NCBI RefSeq assembly: GCF_014062315.1
Contig: NZ_JACGLT010000003.1
Span: forward strand, 259,163 to 323,162
Reading direction: 5' to 3'
Source: Gelidibacter maritimus
Lineage (GTDB): Bacteria > Bacteroidota > Bacteroidia > Flavobacteriales > Flavobacteriaceae
DNA length: 64,000 nt
Under the pieces are notes generated by a model. It was not told where the DNA came from. It saw nothing but the letters and a program-made list of their open reading frames with translations, and ran no database searches. Both the position numbers and the translations under genes were made by a program. Positions 16,321-26,260 of this stretch are shown here, in pieces; the first letter of the stretch is position 1; every line of letters starts with the position of its first letter.

Positions 16321-18639
16321 ATGGAAAATTTTTACTTGTATATGATCATTGCCTTGGCCATTTTAGCAGTGGCTGATTTGGTGGTTGGTGTCAGTAATGA
16401 TGCCGTCAACTTCTTAAACTCGGCAATGGGTTCAAAAGCAGTTTCTTTTAGAACGCTTATGATTGTTGCCAGTCTTGGAATTGGGATCGGCGCGATATTT
16501 TCAAGTGGCATGATGGAAATCGCCCGGAGTGGAATATTCCATCCTGAACTGTTTATGTTCAGTGAAATTATGATCATTTTCATGGCGGTCATGCTGACAG
16601 ATATTTTATTGTTGGATTTCTTTAATTCCATGGGACTGCCAACGTCAACCACGGTTTCTATCGTTTTCGAGTTGCTTGGTGCGGCTGTAGCGATGACTTT
16701 GATAAAAATCAGTCACAGTGGCGGCGGTTATATGGCCGTGTTCAATTATATCAATACAGACAAGGTCACAGAAATTATCTTTGGAATATTGCTTTCTGTC
16801 GTCATAGCCTTCTCTATTGGTGCCTTTGTGCAATGGGTGGCGCGATTATTACTGTCTTATGATTTTGAAAAGAAAGCCAATTGGGTAGGGGCTTTATTTG
16901 GAGGATTGGCATTGACATCCATTACCTATTTTATTTTCATAAAAGGTATTGGTGGTACCAACTTTGCCAACGAGCGCTATGACCTTATTGGCGGTGAAAC
17001 CATAAAAGAGTTTTTAGAGCATCAGGTATTTTATATTGTAACCGTCAGCTTGGTTTTTTGGGTTCTGTTGTCTTACGCTGTTATTGAATTCTTGAAAACC
17101 AATATTTATAAATTGGTCATTCTGGTGGGGACGTTTGCCTTAGCGCTTGCATTTGCTGGAAATGATTTGGTCAATTTTATCGGGCCTACCATAGGGGCCT
17201 TTCAAGCCTATTCTGACTTCACGAACCCTGCGGTCAATACGCTCGGGTTACCAGCTTCTGAGTTCTCCATGTCGAGCTTGGGTGAAGCTGCAGCAACACC
17301 GACGTTGTTATTGTTGGTAGCAGGTGTCATTATGGTGGTGACGCTCTGGTTTTCTTCAAAAGCTAAGAATGTGGTTAAAACCTCAATTGACTTGTCAAGC
17401 CAAGGCGAAACTAAAGAACGCTTTCAACCCAACTCGTTATCAAGAGTTTTTGTAAGGATAGCGATGGGGTTATCGCAAGCAACATCCTATGTTTTACCGA
17501 AATCTTGGGAAGCAAAGATTGATAAACAGTTTGAACCGCCTGTAATTAAATTGGCAAGGGATAAAGTGCACGAGTTGCCTTCCTTTGACTTGGTAAGGGC
17601 TGCTGTTAACCTTATGGTGGCAGCAGTGTTAATTGCTATTGCAACCTCTTGGAAATTGCCTTTATCCACAACTTACGTGACATTTATGGTGGCGATGGGT
17701 ACATCTTTAGCGGATCGTGCTTGGGGCGCAGAAAGTGCTGTTTATAGAGTAGCGGGTGTTATCAATGTGATTGGTGGATGGTTTTTTACTGCTTTCAGTG
17801 CCTTCTTTTCAGCCGCTTTAGTAGCCTACTTGCTGAATCTCAACATCAAAATCATGTTCCCAATCTTATTGTTGTTGGCTTTTGGATTGCTCATCAAGAG
17901 TTCTATTGCCCATAGCGAAAAGATAAAAGAGACCAAAGCTGAAGACCGTTTGAGTAAAACAGAAAGTAGCTCGGTACAGGGTGTAATTTATGAAAGTGCA
18001 AAGAATATTGCCAATGTTGTAAAACGCGGCAATAGGATTTATACCAATGCTATTAACGGACTTGCCTTACAGGATCTCTCATTATTGAAGAAGAATAAAA
18101 AGCAAGTTCGAAAGCTCTCTGAAGAGGTTGATGAGCTGCGGGACAATATCTTCTATTTCATTAAAAATTTAGACGAATCGAGCGTTGGTGCCAGTAATTT
18201 CTACATCAATATTTTAGGGTTCTTGCAGGATATGACCCAATCGTTGGAGTATATTTCAAAAGTGAGCCACAAACACATCCATAACAACCACAAGAAATTA
18301 AAGTTCAGTCAAATAAAAGAGCTGAAAGAAGTGGATGAGCGTTTTGAGCGTTTATTCAATAACACCCGAAATGCCTTCGAGTCGCATTCCTTTGAGGAAA
18401 TTGGAATCATTCTTGGGAGGAAACAGGAAATTATATCCTTGGTGACAGGCAAGATACAGAAGCAGGTAGAGCGTACCCGAACAGAAGAATCAAGTCCAAA
18501 GAATACCACCTTGTATTTCAGTATTCTGTTGGAAACAAAAGACTTGTTAATCGCTACCATGAACCTATTGGAAGAGTATTACCATGCGCATGATAGTTCG
18601 GTGAAGCCTATCCCATTTCCTGATAAACAAAAGAAGTAA
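16321..18639 (+). CDS. Pit-family inorganic phosphate transporter with PhoU-like tail
   Basis: 772 residues. Two Pit repeats are visible in the membrane domain: SNDAVNFLNSAMGSKAVSFRT near the N-terminus and AGNDLVNFIGPTIGAFQAY near residue 280, and the paired LPTSTTVSIVFELLG and LPLSTTYVTFMVAMGTSLADR. These define low-affinity H+/Na+–phosphate symporters of the inner membrane. The last about 220 residues are soluble, helical and charged (VYESAKNIANVVKRGNR style, KKNKKQVRKLSEEVDELRD), resembling PhoU/DUF47, normally a separate regulatory partner. Pit proteins are often only 330-500 residues. The porin gene just upstream makes this a cell-envelope phosphate uptake pair. Confidence 0.9.
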   Translation: MENFYLYMIIALAILAVADLVVGVSNDAVNFLNSAMGSKAVSFRTLMIVASLGIGIGAIFSSGMMEIARSGIFHPELFMFSEIMIIFMAVMLTDILLLDFFNSMGLPTSTTVSIVFELLGAAVAMTLIKISHSGGGYMAVFNYINTDKVTEIIFGILLSVVIAFSIGAFVQWVARLLLSYDFEKKANWVGALFGGLALTSITYFIFIKGIGGTNFANERYDLIGGETIKEFLEHQVFYIVTVSLVFWVLLSYAVIEFLKTNIYKLVILVGTFALALAFAGNDLVNFIGPTIGAFQAYSDFTNPAVNTLGLPASEFSMSSLGEAAATPTLLLLVAGVIMVVTLWFSSKAKNVVKTSIDLSSQGETKERFQPNSLSRVFVRIAMGLSQATSYVLPKSWEAKIDKQFEPPVIKLARDKVHELPSFDLVRAAVNLMVAAVLIAIATSWKLPLSTTYVTFMVAMGTSLADRAWGAESAVYRVAGVINVIGGWFFTAFSAFFSAALVAYLLNLNIKIMFPILLLLAFGLLIKSSIAHSEKIKETKAEDRLSKTESSSVQGVIYESAKNIANVVKRGNRIYTNAINGLALQDLSLLKKNKKQVRKLSEEVDELRDNIFYFIKNLDESSVGASNFYINILGFLQDMTQSLEYISKVSHKHIHNNHKKLKFSQIKELKEVDERFERLFNNTRNAFESHSFEEIGIILGRKQEIISLVTGKIQKQVERTRTEESSPKNTTLYFSILLETKDLLIATMNLLEEYYHAHDSSVKPIPFPDKQKK

Positions 18640-18666
18640 GAGCGCATAGCCTTAACAATTTATAAT

Positions 18667-18708
18667 AAAACACCCTAAATGTATATGATGCTTTTAGGGT
18701 GTTTTTTT
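18667..18708 (+). terminator. Terminator after the phosphate transporter
   Basis: AAAACACCCTAAA (18667-18679) pairs perfectly with TTTAGGGTGTTTT (18693-18705), 13-nt loop, followed by T. Confidence 0.88.
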
Positions 18709-18909
18709 ATACTATTTTATTCAGTAATAGGTGTAATACATTAAATACCAATAGTGGGTTTAATGTCCACAGGGTTGTCTCTAAGTTCTCATTTGTTTAG
18801 TACCGTGTATGTTTTAACCAAAGGCTTTTGATTTCATGGCGCTCTCAATTCCAATGGAGATAATACCGCAATAGATTTAAAAGAGTATTTAAACATTAAT
18901 TCGAACCAT

Positions 18910-18943
18910 AAAAAAAGACCAACAGGACAGTGCCCGTTGGTCT
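18910..18943 (-). terminator. Terminator of the efflux operon
   Basis: On the minus strand AGACCAACGGG pairs with CCTGTTGGTCT (one G-U), 6-nt loop, followed by a run of T. It lies 23 bp after the RND pump stop codon. The remaining 200 bp to the phosphate transporter terminator show nothing else. Confidence 0.88.
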
Positions 18944-18965
18944 ATGATATTATTTATTATAGGCA

Positions 18966-21900
18966 CTATTCTGCCAATTCCTGATTCAGGTCTTTATTGA
19001 CCGATTTAATTTTAACCTGCAACCACATTTTTAATTTGGTCACCAAAAAGAATAAAATCGGCACCACGATCAAAGTAAGAAAGGTTGCAATCAATAATCC
19101 ATAAATCACTGTCCAAGCCAATGGCCCCCAGAAAACAACGTTGTCACCACCCATATAGATATCGGCGTCAAACTCTTTGAACAATGAAAAGAAATTAATA
19201 TTTAGACCAATAGCCAATGGCACTAGACCTAAAATAGTAGTTATCGCTGTTAGCAAAACAGGTCGTAAACGTGCTTTCCCAGCTTTTACAACGCTTTCAA
19301 AAAGATCATCAGTTTCTAAATAATCACTCTTATCAAGGTTGAGTTCGTGTTTTCTACGATCGATCAGCAATTCGGCATAATCCAAAAGAACAACGCCGTT
19401 ATTCACCACAATCCCTGCTAAGGAAATAATCCCTACCATGGTCATCATAATCACAAAGGCACTTCCTGTAATTACAATACCACCAAACACACCAATAAGG
19501 CTTAAGAATATGGCCAACATGATAATGGCAGGTTTTGATATAGAGTTGAATTGGAAAATCAGAATAAAGAAAATTAAACCAAGTCCCGTTAAAAAAGCAC
19601 CGATTAAAAATGTCATCTGTTTTTCTTGTTCTTCAATCTGGCCCGTATAATCAATTTTGATATTTTCGGGCATTCCTTCGTAGCTTTTCATTTCATTCTG
19701 AATTTGAGCTACAATGGCACCTGCATCGGTATAACCTGGAGTTAGTGCGGAATAAACGGTAACCACACGCTTGGTGGCCTTGTGTTTAATGGCACTAAAC
19801 CCTGACGTATTTTCATATTTAATAAGTGTGGATAATGGAATGTCTTTTATCTGACCTTTATTATCTCTAAAAGTAATGTTTTGGTTGAAAAGCGCATTTA
19901 GATTGTAACGGTTCTCTTCGTTAAAGCGCACATAAATATCATAATTATCACCTGCTTCTTTATAGATGCCCGCTTTTGCACCAAATATGGAGTTTCGCAG
20001 TTGCTGTCCAATCTGAGCGGCGCTGACACCAAGTTCACCTGCTTTTTCACGATCGATGATGACGCGCATTGTAGGCTTATCTTTATTGACATCAATTTTA
20101 AGTTCATCAATACCCGCAATGTTTTTATTGTTTATAAATTCGCGCATATTTTCAGCAACAGCAATCAATTCGTTGTAATCTTCTCCTTCAATTTCAATAT
20201 TGATCGGTGCCCCTACAGGTGGGCCATTGGCATCTTTTTCTACAGATATCAACACCCCAGGGTAGATGCCCACCAAGGCTTCCTGAACTTTTTGGCGTAG
20301 TAGCTCACTGTCAGCACCATTTCGGTATTTGTATTCGCGCATAGAGGCGGTAATCTTTGCTTTATGAGGCATTTCGGCAGCAGAGCCCATATCGGCTTGA
20401 GGGTCTCCGGCACCTTCCCCAACTTGGGATACAGCACTTTCTACCATGAAATTATAATCGCCTTCACGGTATTGTTCATCATTGATAACATTATAAACAC
20501 GTTTCTCAATCAGTTTTGTGATGGCATTGGTTTTTTCAATGGCCGTACCTTGTGGGTATTCAATATATACAATGATTTGATTGGGTTTGTTGTCAGGAAA
20601 AAATTCTACCTTGGTACGTTTGGCATTTAAAGAGGCACCAAACCCTATAAACGCTAAAATCAACAGCGCAAAAGTTCCGAGACTCAATATGTATGGCATC
20701 TTCCCGGAAAGCGCACTGCGTAGTTGACGTTCATACCAATTTTCTAATTTGACCAATGTACTATTTTGAAAGCTGTTGGCCCATTTTCTCAAGAAAAAGC
20801 GATAGACCCAAAGCATAATGGCCGTAAACACCATTAACGATCCGAGCGCACGGTACTCGCCAGCTACCAAAAATACGATCAACCCGAGAATGGCCATCAC
20901 GCTTGTTGTAATGATAATCCGTTTTAATGGCATGTTTTTATCTTCGATGCTCATAAATTGCGACACCAATACGGAGTTGAAAAATATAGCAACAAACAGT
21001 GAAGATCCGAGAACTACCGATAGGGTAATGGGAAGAATCATCATAAATTCACCCATAATCCCTGGCCATAATCCTAATGGAATAAAGGCTGCAACGGTTG
21101 TAGCCGTTGAAATAATAATAGGAAATGCAATTTCCCCAATACCTTTTTTTGCGGCCTCTACACGGGTCATGCCTTCTTCATCCATGAGGCGATAGACATT
21201 TTCAACCACCACAATTCCGTTATCAACCAACATTCCGAGACCCATAATCAATCCGAAAAGAACCATCGTATTCAAGCTGTGACCTAACATGTTTAAGATC
21301 ATTAGGGACATAAACATCGACATCGGAATTGCAAATCCGACAAAAATGGCATTCTTAAACCCTAGAAAGAACATCAATACCGTGACCACCAAGATGACCC
21401 CAAAAATAATGTTGTTGACCAAGTCTTCAACCTGCCCGATGGTTACGGAAGATTGGTCGTTGGCAATAGAAATATTAAGGTCTGTAGGGAGCACGTCGGT
21501 CTGAGCTTTATCAAGAATCACCTTAATCTGCTCTACCGCATCCACCATGTTTTTTCCGGCACGTTTTTTAACGTCCAACATCACTACAGGATCCCCAAAC
21601 TCGCGAGCAAAGGTGGTTTTGTCTTCTTCCTGAAACGTAACGGTAGCCACATCCTTAAGATAAATGGCGTTACCATCTTCTGATTTTATGACGAAATTCT
21701 CTAACTCGTGTGGCGCATCAATTTCACCCAAAATACGTATGGTACGTCTTTGGCCACTGGCAATTAAATTTCCAGCCGACATGGTGACATTCCCATTTTT
21801 GATACCGCCAATAATATCGTTAAAAGTAACTTGTGAAGCCATCATTTTATAGATATCCACCGCCACTTCAATCTCTTTTTCTTGGGCACCACGAATGTCT

Positions 21901-22466
21901 GCTTTTTTAATTTCTTGTATATCTTCAATTTCATCCTGCAAGTATTCGGCAAACTCTTTGAGTTTTTCCACCGTATAATCGCCTGAAATATTGATATTCA
22001 GAATCGGCATTTCTTCAGAGAGGCTCATTTCAAAAACATCAGGAACAACCTTTGCGTCGTTAAAGGTTGGCCAATCTTCACTGGAGGTCTCACTGTCTAT
22101 TTCATCTTTGACCTTTTGCTTGGCCTGTTCAACTGTAATGTTCTCATCAAACTCCACCACCACCATAGAGAAGTCTTCTTGCGATGTTGAGGTAATCTCC
22201 ACAACATTACTTAAAGTTTTTAATCGGTCTTCTAGCGGATCTGTTATGAGTTTTTCAATGTCCTCTGCAGTATTTCCAGGGAAAATAGAACTCACAAAAA
22301 CTTTAGTGATATTGACCTCCGGGAAGCTCTCTCGCGGCATACTAAAGAACGCGGAAATTCCTAAATAGAAAATCACCGCAATCAGCACGTACATGGTTGT
22401 CTTATTGGTAATTGCCCATGAAGACAAGCCAAATTCCTTTTCCATGCGTTTATTCTTTTTAGTCAT
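18966..22466 (-). CDS. RND efflux pump inner-membrane permease
   Basis: 1166 residues with the two-fold RND layout: a membrane helix near residue 25, a large periplasmic loop, a helix bundle, a second large periplasmic loop and a second bundle. Typical motifs include FAIPMSMFMSLMILNMLGHS, GLGMLVDNGIVVVENVYRLM (helix 4, with the proton-relay acidic residues) and the matching VNNGVVLLDYAELL in the second half. It exports substrates by proton antiport through a trimer joined to the adaptor and a TolC channel. A central insertion around residues 530-560 adds membrane helices. It overlaps the adaptor gene by 8 bp. Substrate is unknown; AcrB/HAE-1-like families include drug and lipid exporters. Confidence 0.93.
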   Translation of the reverse strand: MTKKNKRMEKEFGLSSWAITNKTTMYVLIAVIFYLGISAFFSMPRESFPEVNITKVFVSSIFPGNTAEDIEKLITDPLEDRLKTLSNVVEITSTSQEDFSMVVVEFDENITVEQAKQKVKDEIDSETSSEDWPTFNDAKVVPDVFEMSLSEEMPILNINISGDYTVEKLKEFAEYLQDEIEDIQEIKKADIRGAQEKEIEVAVDIYKMMASQVTFNDIIGGIKNGNVTMSAGNLIASGQRRTIRILGEIDAPHELENFVIKSEDGNAIYLKDVATVTFQEEDKTTFAREFGDPVVMLDVKKRAGKNMVDAVEQIKVILDKAQTDVLPTDLNISIANDQSSVTIGQVEDLVNNIIFGVILVVTVLMFFLGFKNAIFVGFAIPMSMFMSLMILNMLGHSLNTMVLFGLIMGLGMLVDNGIVVVENVYRLMDEEGMTRVEAAKKGIGEIAFPIIISTATTVAAFIPLGLWPGIMGEFMMILPITLSVVLGSSLFVAIFFNSVLVSQFMSIEDKNMPLKRIIITTSVMAILGLIVFLVAGEYRALGSLMVFTAIMLWVYRFFLRKWANSFQNSTLVKLENWYERQLRSALSGKMPYILSLGTFALLILAFIGFGASLNAKRTKVEFFPDNKPNQIIVYIEYPQGTAIEKTNAITKLIEKRVYNVINDEQYREGDYNFMVESAVSQVGEGAGDPQADMGSAAEMPHKAKITASMREYKYRNGADSELLRQKVQEALVGIYPGVLISVEKDANGPPVGAPINIEIEGEDYNELIAVAENMREFINNKNIAGIDELKIDVNKDKPTMRVIIDREKAGELGVSAAQIGQQLRNSIFGAKAGIYKEAGDNYDIYVRFNEENRYNLNALFNQNITFRDNKGQIKDIPLSTLIKYENTSGFSAIKHKATKRVVTVYSALTPGYTDAGAIVAQIQNEMKSYEGMPENIKIDYTGQIEEQEKQMTFLIGAFLTGLGLIFFILIFQFNSISKPAIIMLAIFLSLIGVFGGIVITGSAFVIMMTMVGIISLAGIVVNNGVVLLDYAELLIDRRKHELNLDKSDYLETDDLFESVVKAGKARLRPVLLTAITTILGLVPLAIGLNINFFSLFKEFDADIYMGGDNVVFWGPLAWTVIYGLLIATFLTLIVVPILFFLVTKLKMWLQVKIKSVNKDLNQELAE

Positions 22467-23646
22467 TCCTATTATTATCTATGATTAATACTTCCACGGT
22501 TTGTCCGTCTTTGACACTTCTTGCACCTTCTTGAATCAATTCGGCATTGCTCTCTATACCTTCCATAACTTCAATAAGATCACCTTGGGCACGTCCGGTT
22601 TTTATGATAACACGATGAGCAGTGCCTTGGTTTTTATCATTTTTGTCCTCTACAACATAAACATATTGCTCTCCTTCGGCATTCTCAGAAATAATGCTTT
22701 GTGGAATCAATATCGCATCTTCATTGGTATAATCGTTGATTTTGAGACGTACCGTGAGATTGGGTTTGAATACGTTGTCCTTATTAGGGATGGCAATTTC
22801 TGCCTTAAATGTCCTGTTGGAAGGGTTAATGACATTACTGGTTTGACGCACCTTAGTATTGATGGTTTTACCGAGAATTGGGAAAAAGACCTCCACATTT
22901 TTTCCTACGGTAATTGTACTGAGGTGACGTTCCGGAACCTCAGTTTCAATATACATATTATTCAGGTTTACAATCCGCATTAATTGTGTTTGCCCCGCCG
23001 CAACCACGCTACCTTGTTCTGTTATCACAGCATCAATGGTTCCCGAGAAAGGCGCTTTGACAATAGTTTTTGCTATTTGTTGTTTCAATTGGTTTACCGC
23101 TTCCACTTGTCCTTCATAATTGGATTTTGCTTGTAAAAATTGAATTTCACTTCCAATCTCTTGATCCCATAATCGTTTTTGACGCTCATAAGTGGTTTGG
23201 GCTAAATCGGCTTGAATTTGCAGTTGCGCCAATTGTTGGCTTAATCCACCATCGTCAATTTTAGCGAGTGATTGGCCTTTGTTTACCCATTGCCCTTCTT
23301 TGACGTACACATTGGTAAGAATGCCATTATACTCCGGGGTAATAGTCATTAAATCTTTTGTAGTTACATTACCCTGCAGCTCCAATACGTGGTTAAACTC
23401 TTCTGGCGTAGCTTTGAAGGTCGTGATAAGTGGAACGTTTTTAGTAGTGTCCAAAACAGAAATCTTTTTATCAAGCCGCACAATCTTATCATGAAGCACC
23501 TGCTGTTCATCTACAAGTTCAGCTCTTTTTTTTCTGATGGTCTCAAGGTCATTGCTCTCCAATGCTTTTTCAACCGTGTTCTTTTTTCCATCACCACAGG
23601 AGGTCAGTAGGATGCTAAAGGTGAGTATGGTGAGTATGTATTTCAT
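22459..23646 (-). CDS. RND periplasmic adaptor (membrane-fusion lipoprotein)
   Basis: 395 residues from ATG 23646, chosen because it opens a lipoprotein signal (MKYILTILTFSILLTSC) with Cys at the lipobox; an upstream frame extension would bury this. After the lipidated Cys comes a charged helical hairpin with heptads (ALESNDLETIRKKRAELVDE, then LAQLQIQADLAQTTYERQ), split lipoyl-like halves (ITPEYNGILTNVYVKEGQWV and KAPFSGTIDAVITEQGSVV), then beta-barrel and membrane-proximal domains. It links the RND pump with the TolC-like channel. The stop lies inside the pump gene's start (8-bp overlap), indicating translational coupling. Confidence 0.92.
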   Translation of the reverse strand: MKYILTILTFSILLTSCGDGKKNTVEKALESNDLETIRKKRAELVDEQQVLHDKIVRLDKKISVLDTTKNVPLITTFKATPEEFNHVLELQGNVTTKDLMTITPEYNGILTNVYVKEGQWVNKGQSLAKIDDGGLSQQLAQLQIQADLAQTTYERQKRLWDQEIGSEIQFLQAKSNYEGQVEAVNQLKQQIAKTIVKAPFSGTIDAVITEQGSVVAAGQTQLMRIVNLNNMYIETEVPERHLSTITVGKNVEVFFPILGKTINTKVRQTSNVINPSNRTFKAEIAIPNKDNVFKPNLTVRLKINDYTNEDAILIPQSIISENAEGEQYVYVVEDKNDKNQGTAHRVIIKTGRAQGDLIEVMEGIESNAELIQEGARSVKDGQTVEVLIIDNNRND

Positions 23647-23726
23647 GTTTTTTAAATTTATGAGGTGGGAGTTTATGGGTTTAAAAGTTTTTGTGTAAAG
23701 CAAAAAAAATAGCAACGTATGGGTCT

Positions 23727-24104
23727 TTATGAAATTGACTTGTATTGTTTTGATTGTAATTTGTAATGAGCATCCAGCATGGCTGTGATCTCTGTGAGAT
23801 AGTGTCTTATTTCTTTATAAAGATCATCAGACAGAAATCCCAAATTATTGGATAAAATTGACTGATTCAATAATTCAAGGGCAGAGCCGTAAGCAATTTC
23901 GGTAAAACGTGCTTTATCCTTATTTGAGTGTCTACCGGTTCTTTCGGCAATGTTGAACGACATTGAAATTGAACACCGACGCATTTGATTACTTAACCCA
24001 AAACATTCATCTTCTGGAAAATGTTTGGTGGTTTTATGAATTACTTTAGACAGCTCTCTTGCTTTCTGCCAAACTTTTAATTTTTCAAAAGAAAATGTTT
24101 TCAT
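23727..24104 (-). CDS. Four-helix-bundle protein (23S rRNA IVS protein family)
   Basis: 125 residues. The sequence fits the S23/IVP four-helix-bundle family: FEKLKVWQKARELSKVIHK at the start, then LSNQMRRCSISMSFNIAE, and EIAYGSALELLNQ. Such proteins were first found in intervening sequences of 23S rRNA genes and are relatives of the Avd protein of diversity-generating retroelements; most stand-alone copies have no known job. Here it sits between the TolC-like and adaptor genes (gaps of 89 and 80 bp), same strand, so probably co-transcribed with the efflux operon. No rRNA or retroelement is nearby. Confidence 0.85.
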   Translation of the reverse strand: MKTFSFEKLKVWQKARELSKVIHKTTKHFPEDECFGLSNQMRRCSISMSFNIAERTGRHSNKDKARFTEIAYGSALELLNQSILSNNLGFLSDDLYKEIRHYLTEITAMLDAHYKLQSKQYKSIS

Positions 24105-24193
24105 AATTGTATTATTTGGTTGTTATGTTTTTTGAGGATTGATCTGTTTAGACTTCAATTTAAACTCCTCAACACTATAACTCCTTTATTTTT

Positions 24194-25537
24194 TTAATCG
24201 TTTACCACATTCAAGGCCGTCTCCAGTTCAGCCTTCGCATTTATCACGTCCAACATGGCTTGTAATAGTTCTTGCTGTGCAGCATATAATTGCGTTTGTG
24301 CTTGCCGCAAATCAAAACTGGACGAAATACCTTCAAAAAATTTGATTTGATTTTTTGCTTCAATACGCTCAGCAAGCTTTAAATTTTGTTTTTTATTGTC
24401 ATAATCTTCAATGGCGAATTGGTAATCGCTTTTTGCAGCTGCAATCTCAAATTGAATGTTTTGTTCTTTTTCAATAAGATCGGTTTTTGCTTTTTCTAAA
24501 TTGATCTGTGCACGTTGTGTAGCTGCACTGCGCATTCCAGAACTGAAAATTGGGATGTTAAGACTGACCCCAAAAAGTGAAGACCCGAACCATTTTTGGT
24601 CTTTGTCCATAAAACTGAATTCATCCGAATAAGCCGAATATCCGCCGTTGATAAAGCTGGTGAGCGTAGGGAGGGCCTTGCTCTTTTCTAGCTTCACTAA
24701 AAGCTCCTTTGAAACTTTGTCGTTCTCTGCAATTTGATAATCAATGGTGTTTTCAACTTGGACCTCAGTGTCCAGCAGACCTAAGGAAATGTGCGCTTCA
24801 GTTAATCGCTCCAAATCATCGGTTATAATAGTCGGCCAATTGATTTCCAAACCAAGGGTCATATTGAGCATTTGGTAAGCCAAGGTTTTCATTCTGCTCG
24901 CATTATTCAGATTACTTTCAATACCTGAAAGTGTAATTTGAAGCTGCTCCACGCTTTCTTCCTCTTCCAATCCGTTTTCAAATATTTTAGTGGTTTCGTT
25001 AAGGTTTTTTTGGAGTACCTGTACATTCCGTTCTAAAATTTGAACCGTTTCTTCGGCCATCAAGACATTGCCGTAAGCGTTGATTACGGCTTTTCTCACC
25101 TCCAATTCTGTTTTAGTATTGGCGTTCTGTGAGATTTCCAAAAAGACTTTGGCACTCTGTAAACCTACCAAATAAGAACCATCAAAAATTTGCTGACTTA
25201 AGGTTGCGGTGGCGTTCATATTTTGCTTGGTACCAAAAATGACCTCTGCAAACTCTCCAGGGGTTCCGCCAAAAAACTCAGCTGGAATTACTTGAACCGA
25301 CTGTTTCAGAAAATTTTGATAGTCAACTGAAGCATTTATTTGGGGTAAGCCACTGGCGGTTGTTTCCCATTTTTGTGCTTTTGCAGCTTCAATATCCCGC
25401 TGTGAATTGATGGCCCTTCGGTTGTTTTTAAGAGCAAAATCAATGGCTTCCTGCAAACTGAATGTTGTTGGAACCTCCTGCGAGATGGCAAAAAATGGGA
25501 CAAGGATCAATAAAAGTGTATAAAACGTGTTTCTCAT
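24194..25537 (-). CDS. TolC-like outer-membrane efflux protein
   Basis: 447 residues from ATG 25537, which opens a signal peptide (MRNTFYTLLLILVPFFAIS); an upstream frame start adds 18 polar residues and is unlikely. The mature protein has the repeated TolC layout: TFSLQEAIDFALKNNRRAI, long coiled-coil helices, strand segments such as SVDYQNFLKQSV, and a second repeat (LFGVSLNIPIFSSGMRSAAT) with final helices (YAAQQELLQAMLDVINAKAE). It forms the outer-membrane channel of the RND pump. The start codon overlaps the regulator stop (TAATG), so translation is coupled. Confidence 0.92.
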   Translation of the reverse strand: MRNTFYTLLLILVPFFAISQEVPTTFSLQEAIDFALKNNRRAINSQRDIEAAKAQKWETTASGLPQINASVDYQNFLKQSVQVIPAEFFGGTPGEFAEVIFGTKQNMNATATLSQQIFDGSYLVGLQSAKVFLEISQNANTKTELEVRKAVINAYGNVLMAEETVQILERNVQVLQKNLNETTKIFENGLEEEESVEQLQITLSGIESNLNNASRMKTLAYQMLNMTLGLEINWPTIITDDLERLTEAHISLGLLDTEVQVENTIDYQIAENDKVSKELLVKLEKSKALPTLTSFINGGYSAYSDEFSFMDKDQKWFGSSLFGVSLNIPIFSSGMRSAATQRAQINLEKAKTDLIEKEQNIQFEIAAAKSDYQFAIEDYDNKKQNLKLAERIEAKNQIKFFEGISSSFDLRQAQTQLYAAQQELLQAMLDVINAKAELETALNVVND

Positions 25538-26139
25538 TAGACTTGAGTGTTGATGATTTTTTGAAGAGCTTCCAGACCTTTTGGCGTGCAAATGCCCCTA
25601 ACGTGATATTCCAGATAAAGGTTCATTAGAGAGGTCATAGAGAGATTTTTTAACGGAAATAGTTGCTTATTCTTTAATGCCATTATGGAGGTGAAATACA
25701 TCTTTGAAATGAAGTCGATTTCTAAATTCTCTCGATACACACCAAGGGCAATACCACGCTTTAAATTGTCTGCAACACATTCTTCCATCAAATGGTATTG
25801 TTTGGACCTTAGTGAATTGAAAATTTTAGGGTAGTATTTTTGTAATTGATGGTAGGGCGACGATGTTTCATTTTTTAAGTGCTCCATCACAAGTTGCTTT
25901 ATGTCATAGATTTCCTCAATAGGATCTTTCTGTAATTGACAAATGCAATCAATACCATGGGAGATAAGCTCAAACATTTCTAACGTTGTGGACTCCACCA
26001 ATTTGGTCTTGTTTTCAAAATGCACATAAATGGTTTTCTTGGAAATACCAAGTTCGTTGGCAATATCATCCATAGTCACACTCTTGAACCCAAGGGTCAA
26101 AAATAATTCTGTAGCTTTATCTATAATTTTTTCTCGCAT
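25537..26139 (-). CDS. TetR-family regulator of the efflux operon
   Basis: 200 residues. The N-terminal 50 residues form a typical TetR HTH: MREKIIDKATELFLTLGFKS, VTMDDIANELGISKKTIYVH and FENKTKLV. The remaining 150 residues are helical with a hydrophobic ligand/dimer region. It is the first gene of the efflux operon, fused to the TolC-like gene by a TAATG overlap, so it should control its own operon (inference). The 121 bp to the divergent polyprenyl synthase gene hold both promoters. Confidence 0.92.
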   Translation of the reverse strand: MREKIIDKATELFLTLGFKSVTMDDIANELGISKKTIYVHFENKTKLVESTTLEMFELISHGIDCICQLQKDPIEEIYDIKQLVMEHLKNETSSPYHQLQKYYPKIFNSLRSKQYHLMEECVADNLKRGIALGVYRENLEIDFISKMYFTSIMALKNKQLFPLKNLSMTSLMNLYLEYHVRGICTPKGLEALQKIINTQV

Positions 26140-26248
26140 AATCGGCGGCGAAAATACAACAGGAAACTTAAAAAACCAAAAAAGTTTCCAAAGTTTAATA
26201 TATTTTTAATAATAATTTTTAGGTTCGTTTTCCTTCGGCTATTTGTGT

Positions 26249-26256
26249 TATTTTTG
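26249..26256 (+). promoter_or_regulatory. TAnnTTTG box abutting the polyprenyl synthase start
   Basis: TATTTTTG matches the -7 consensus and lies only 4 bp before the ATG at 26261. Transcription would start at or near the A of the start codon, implying a leaderless or almost leaderless mRNA. Confidence 0.5.
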
Positions 26257-26260
26257 TCTC

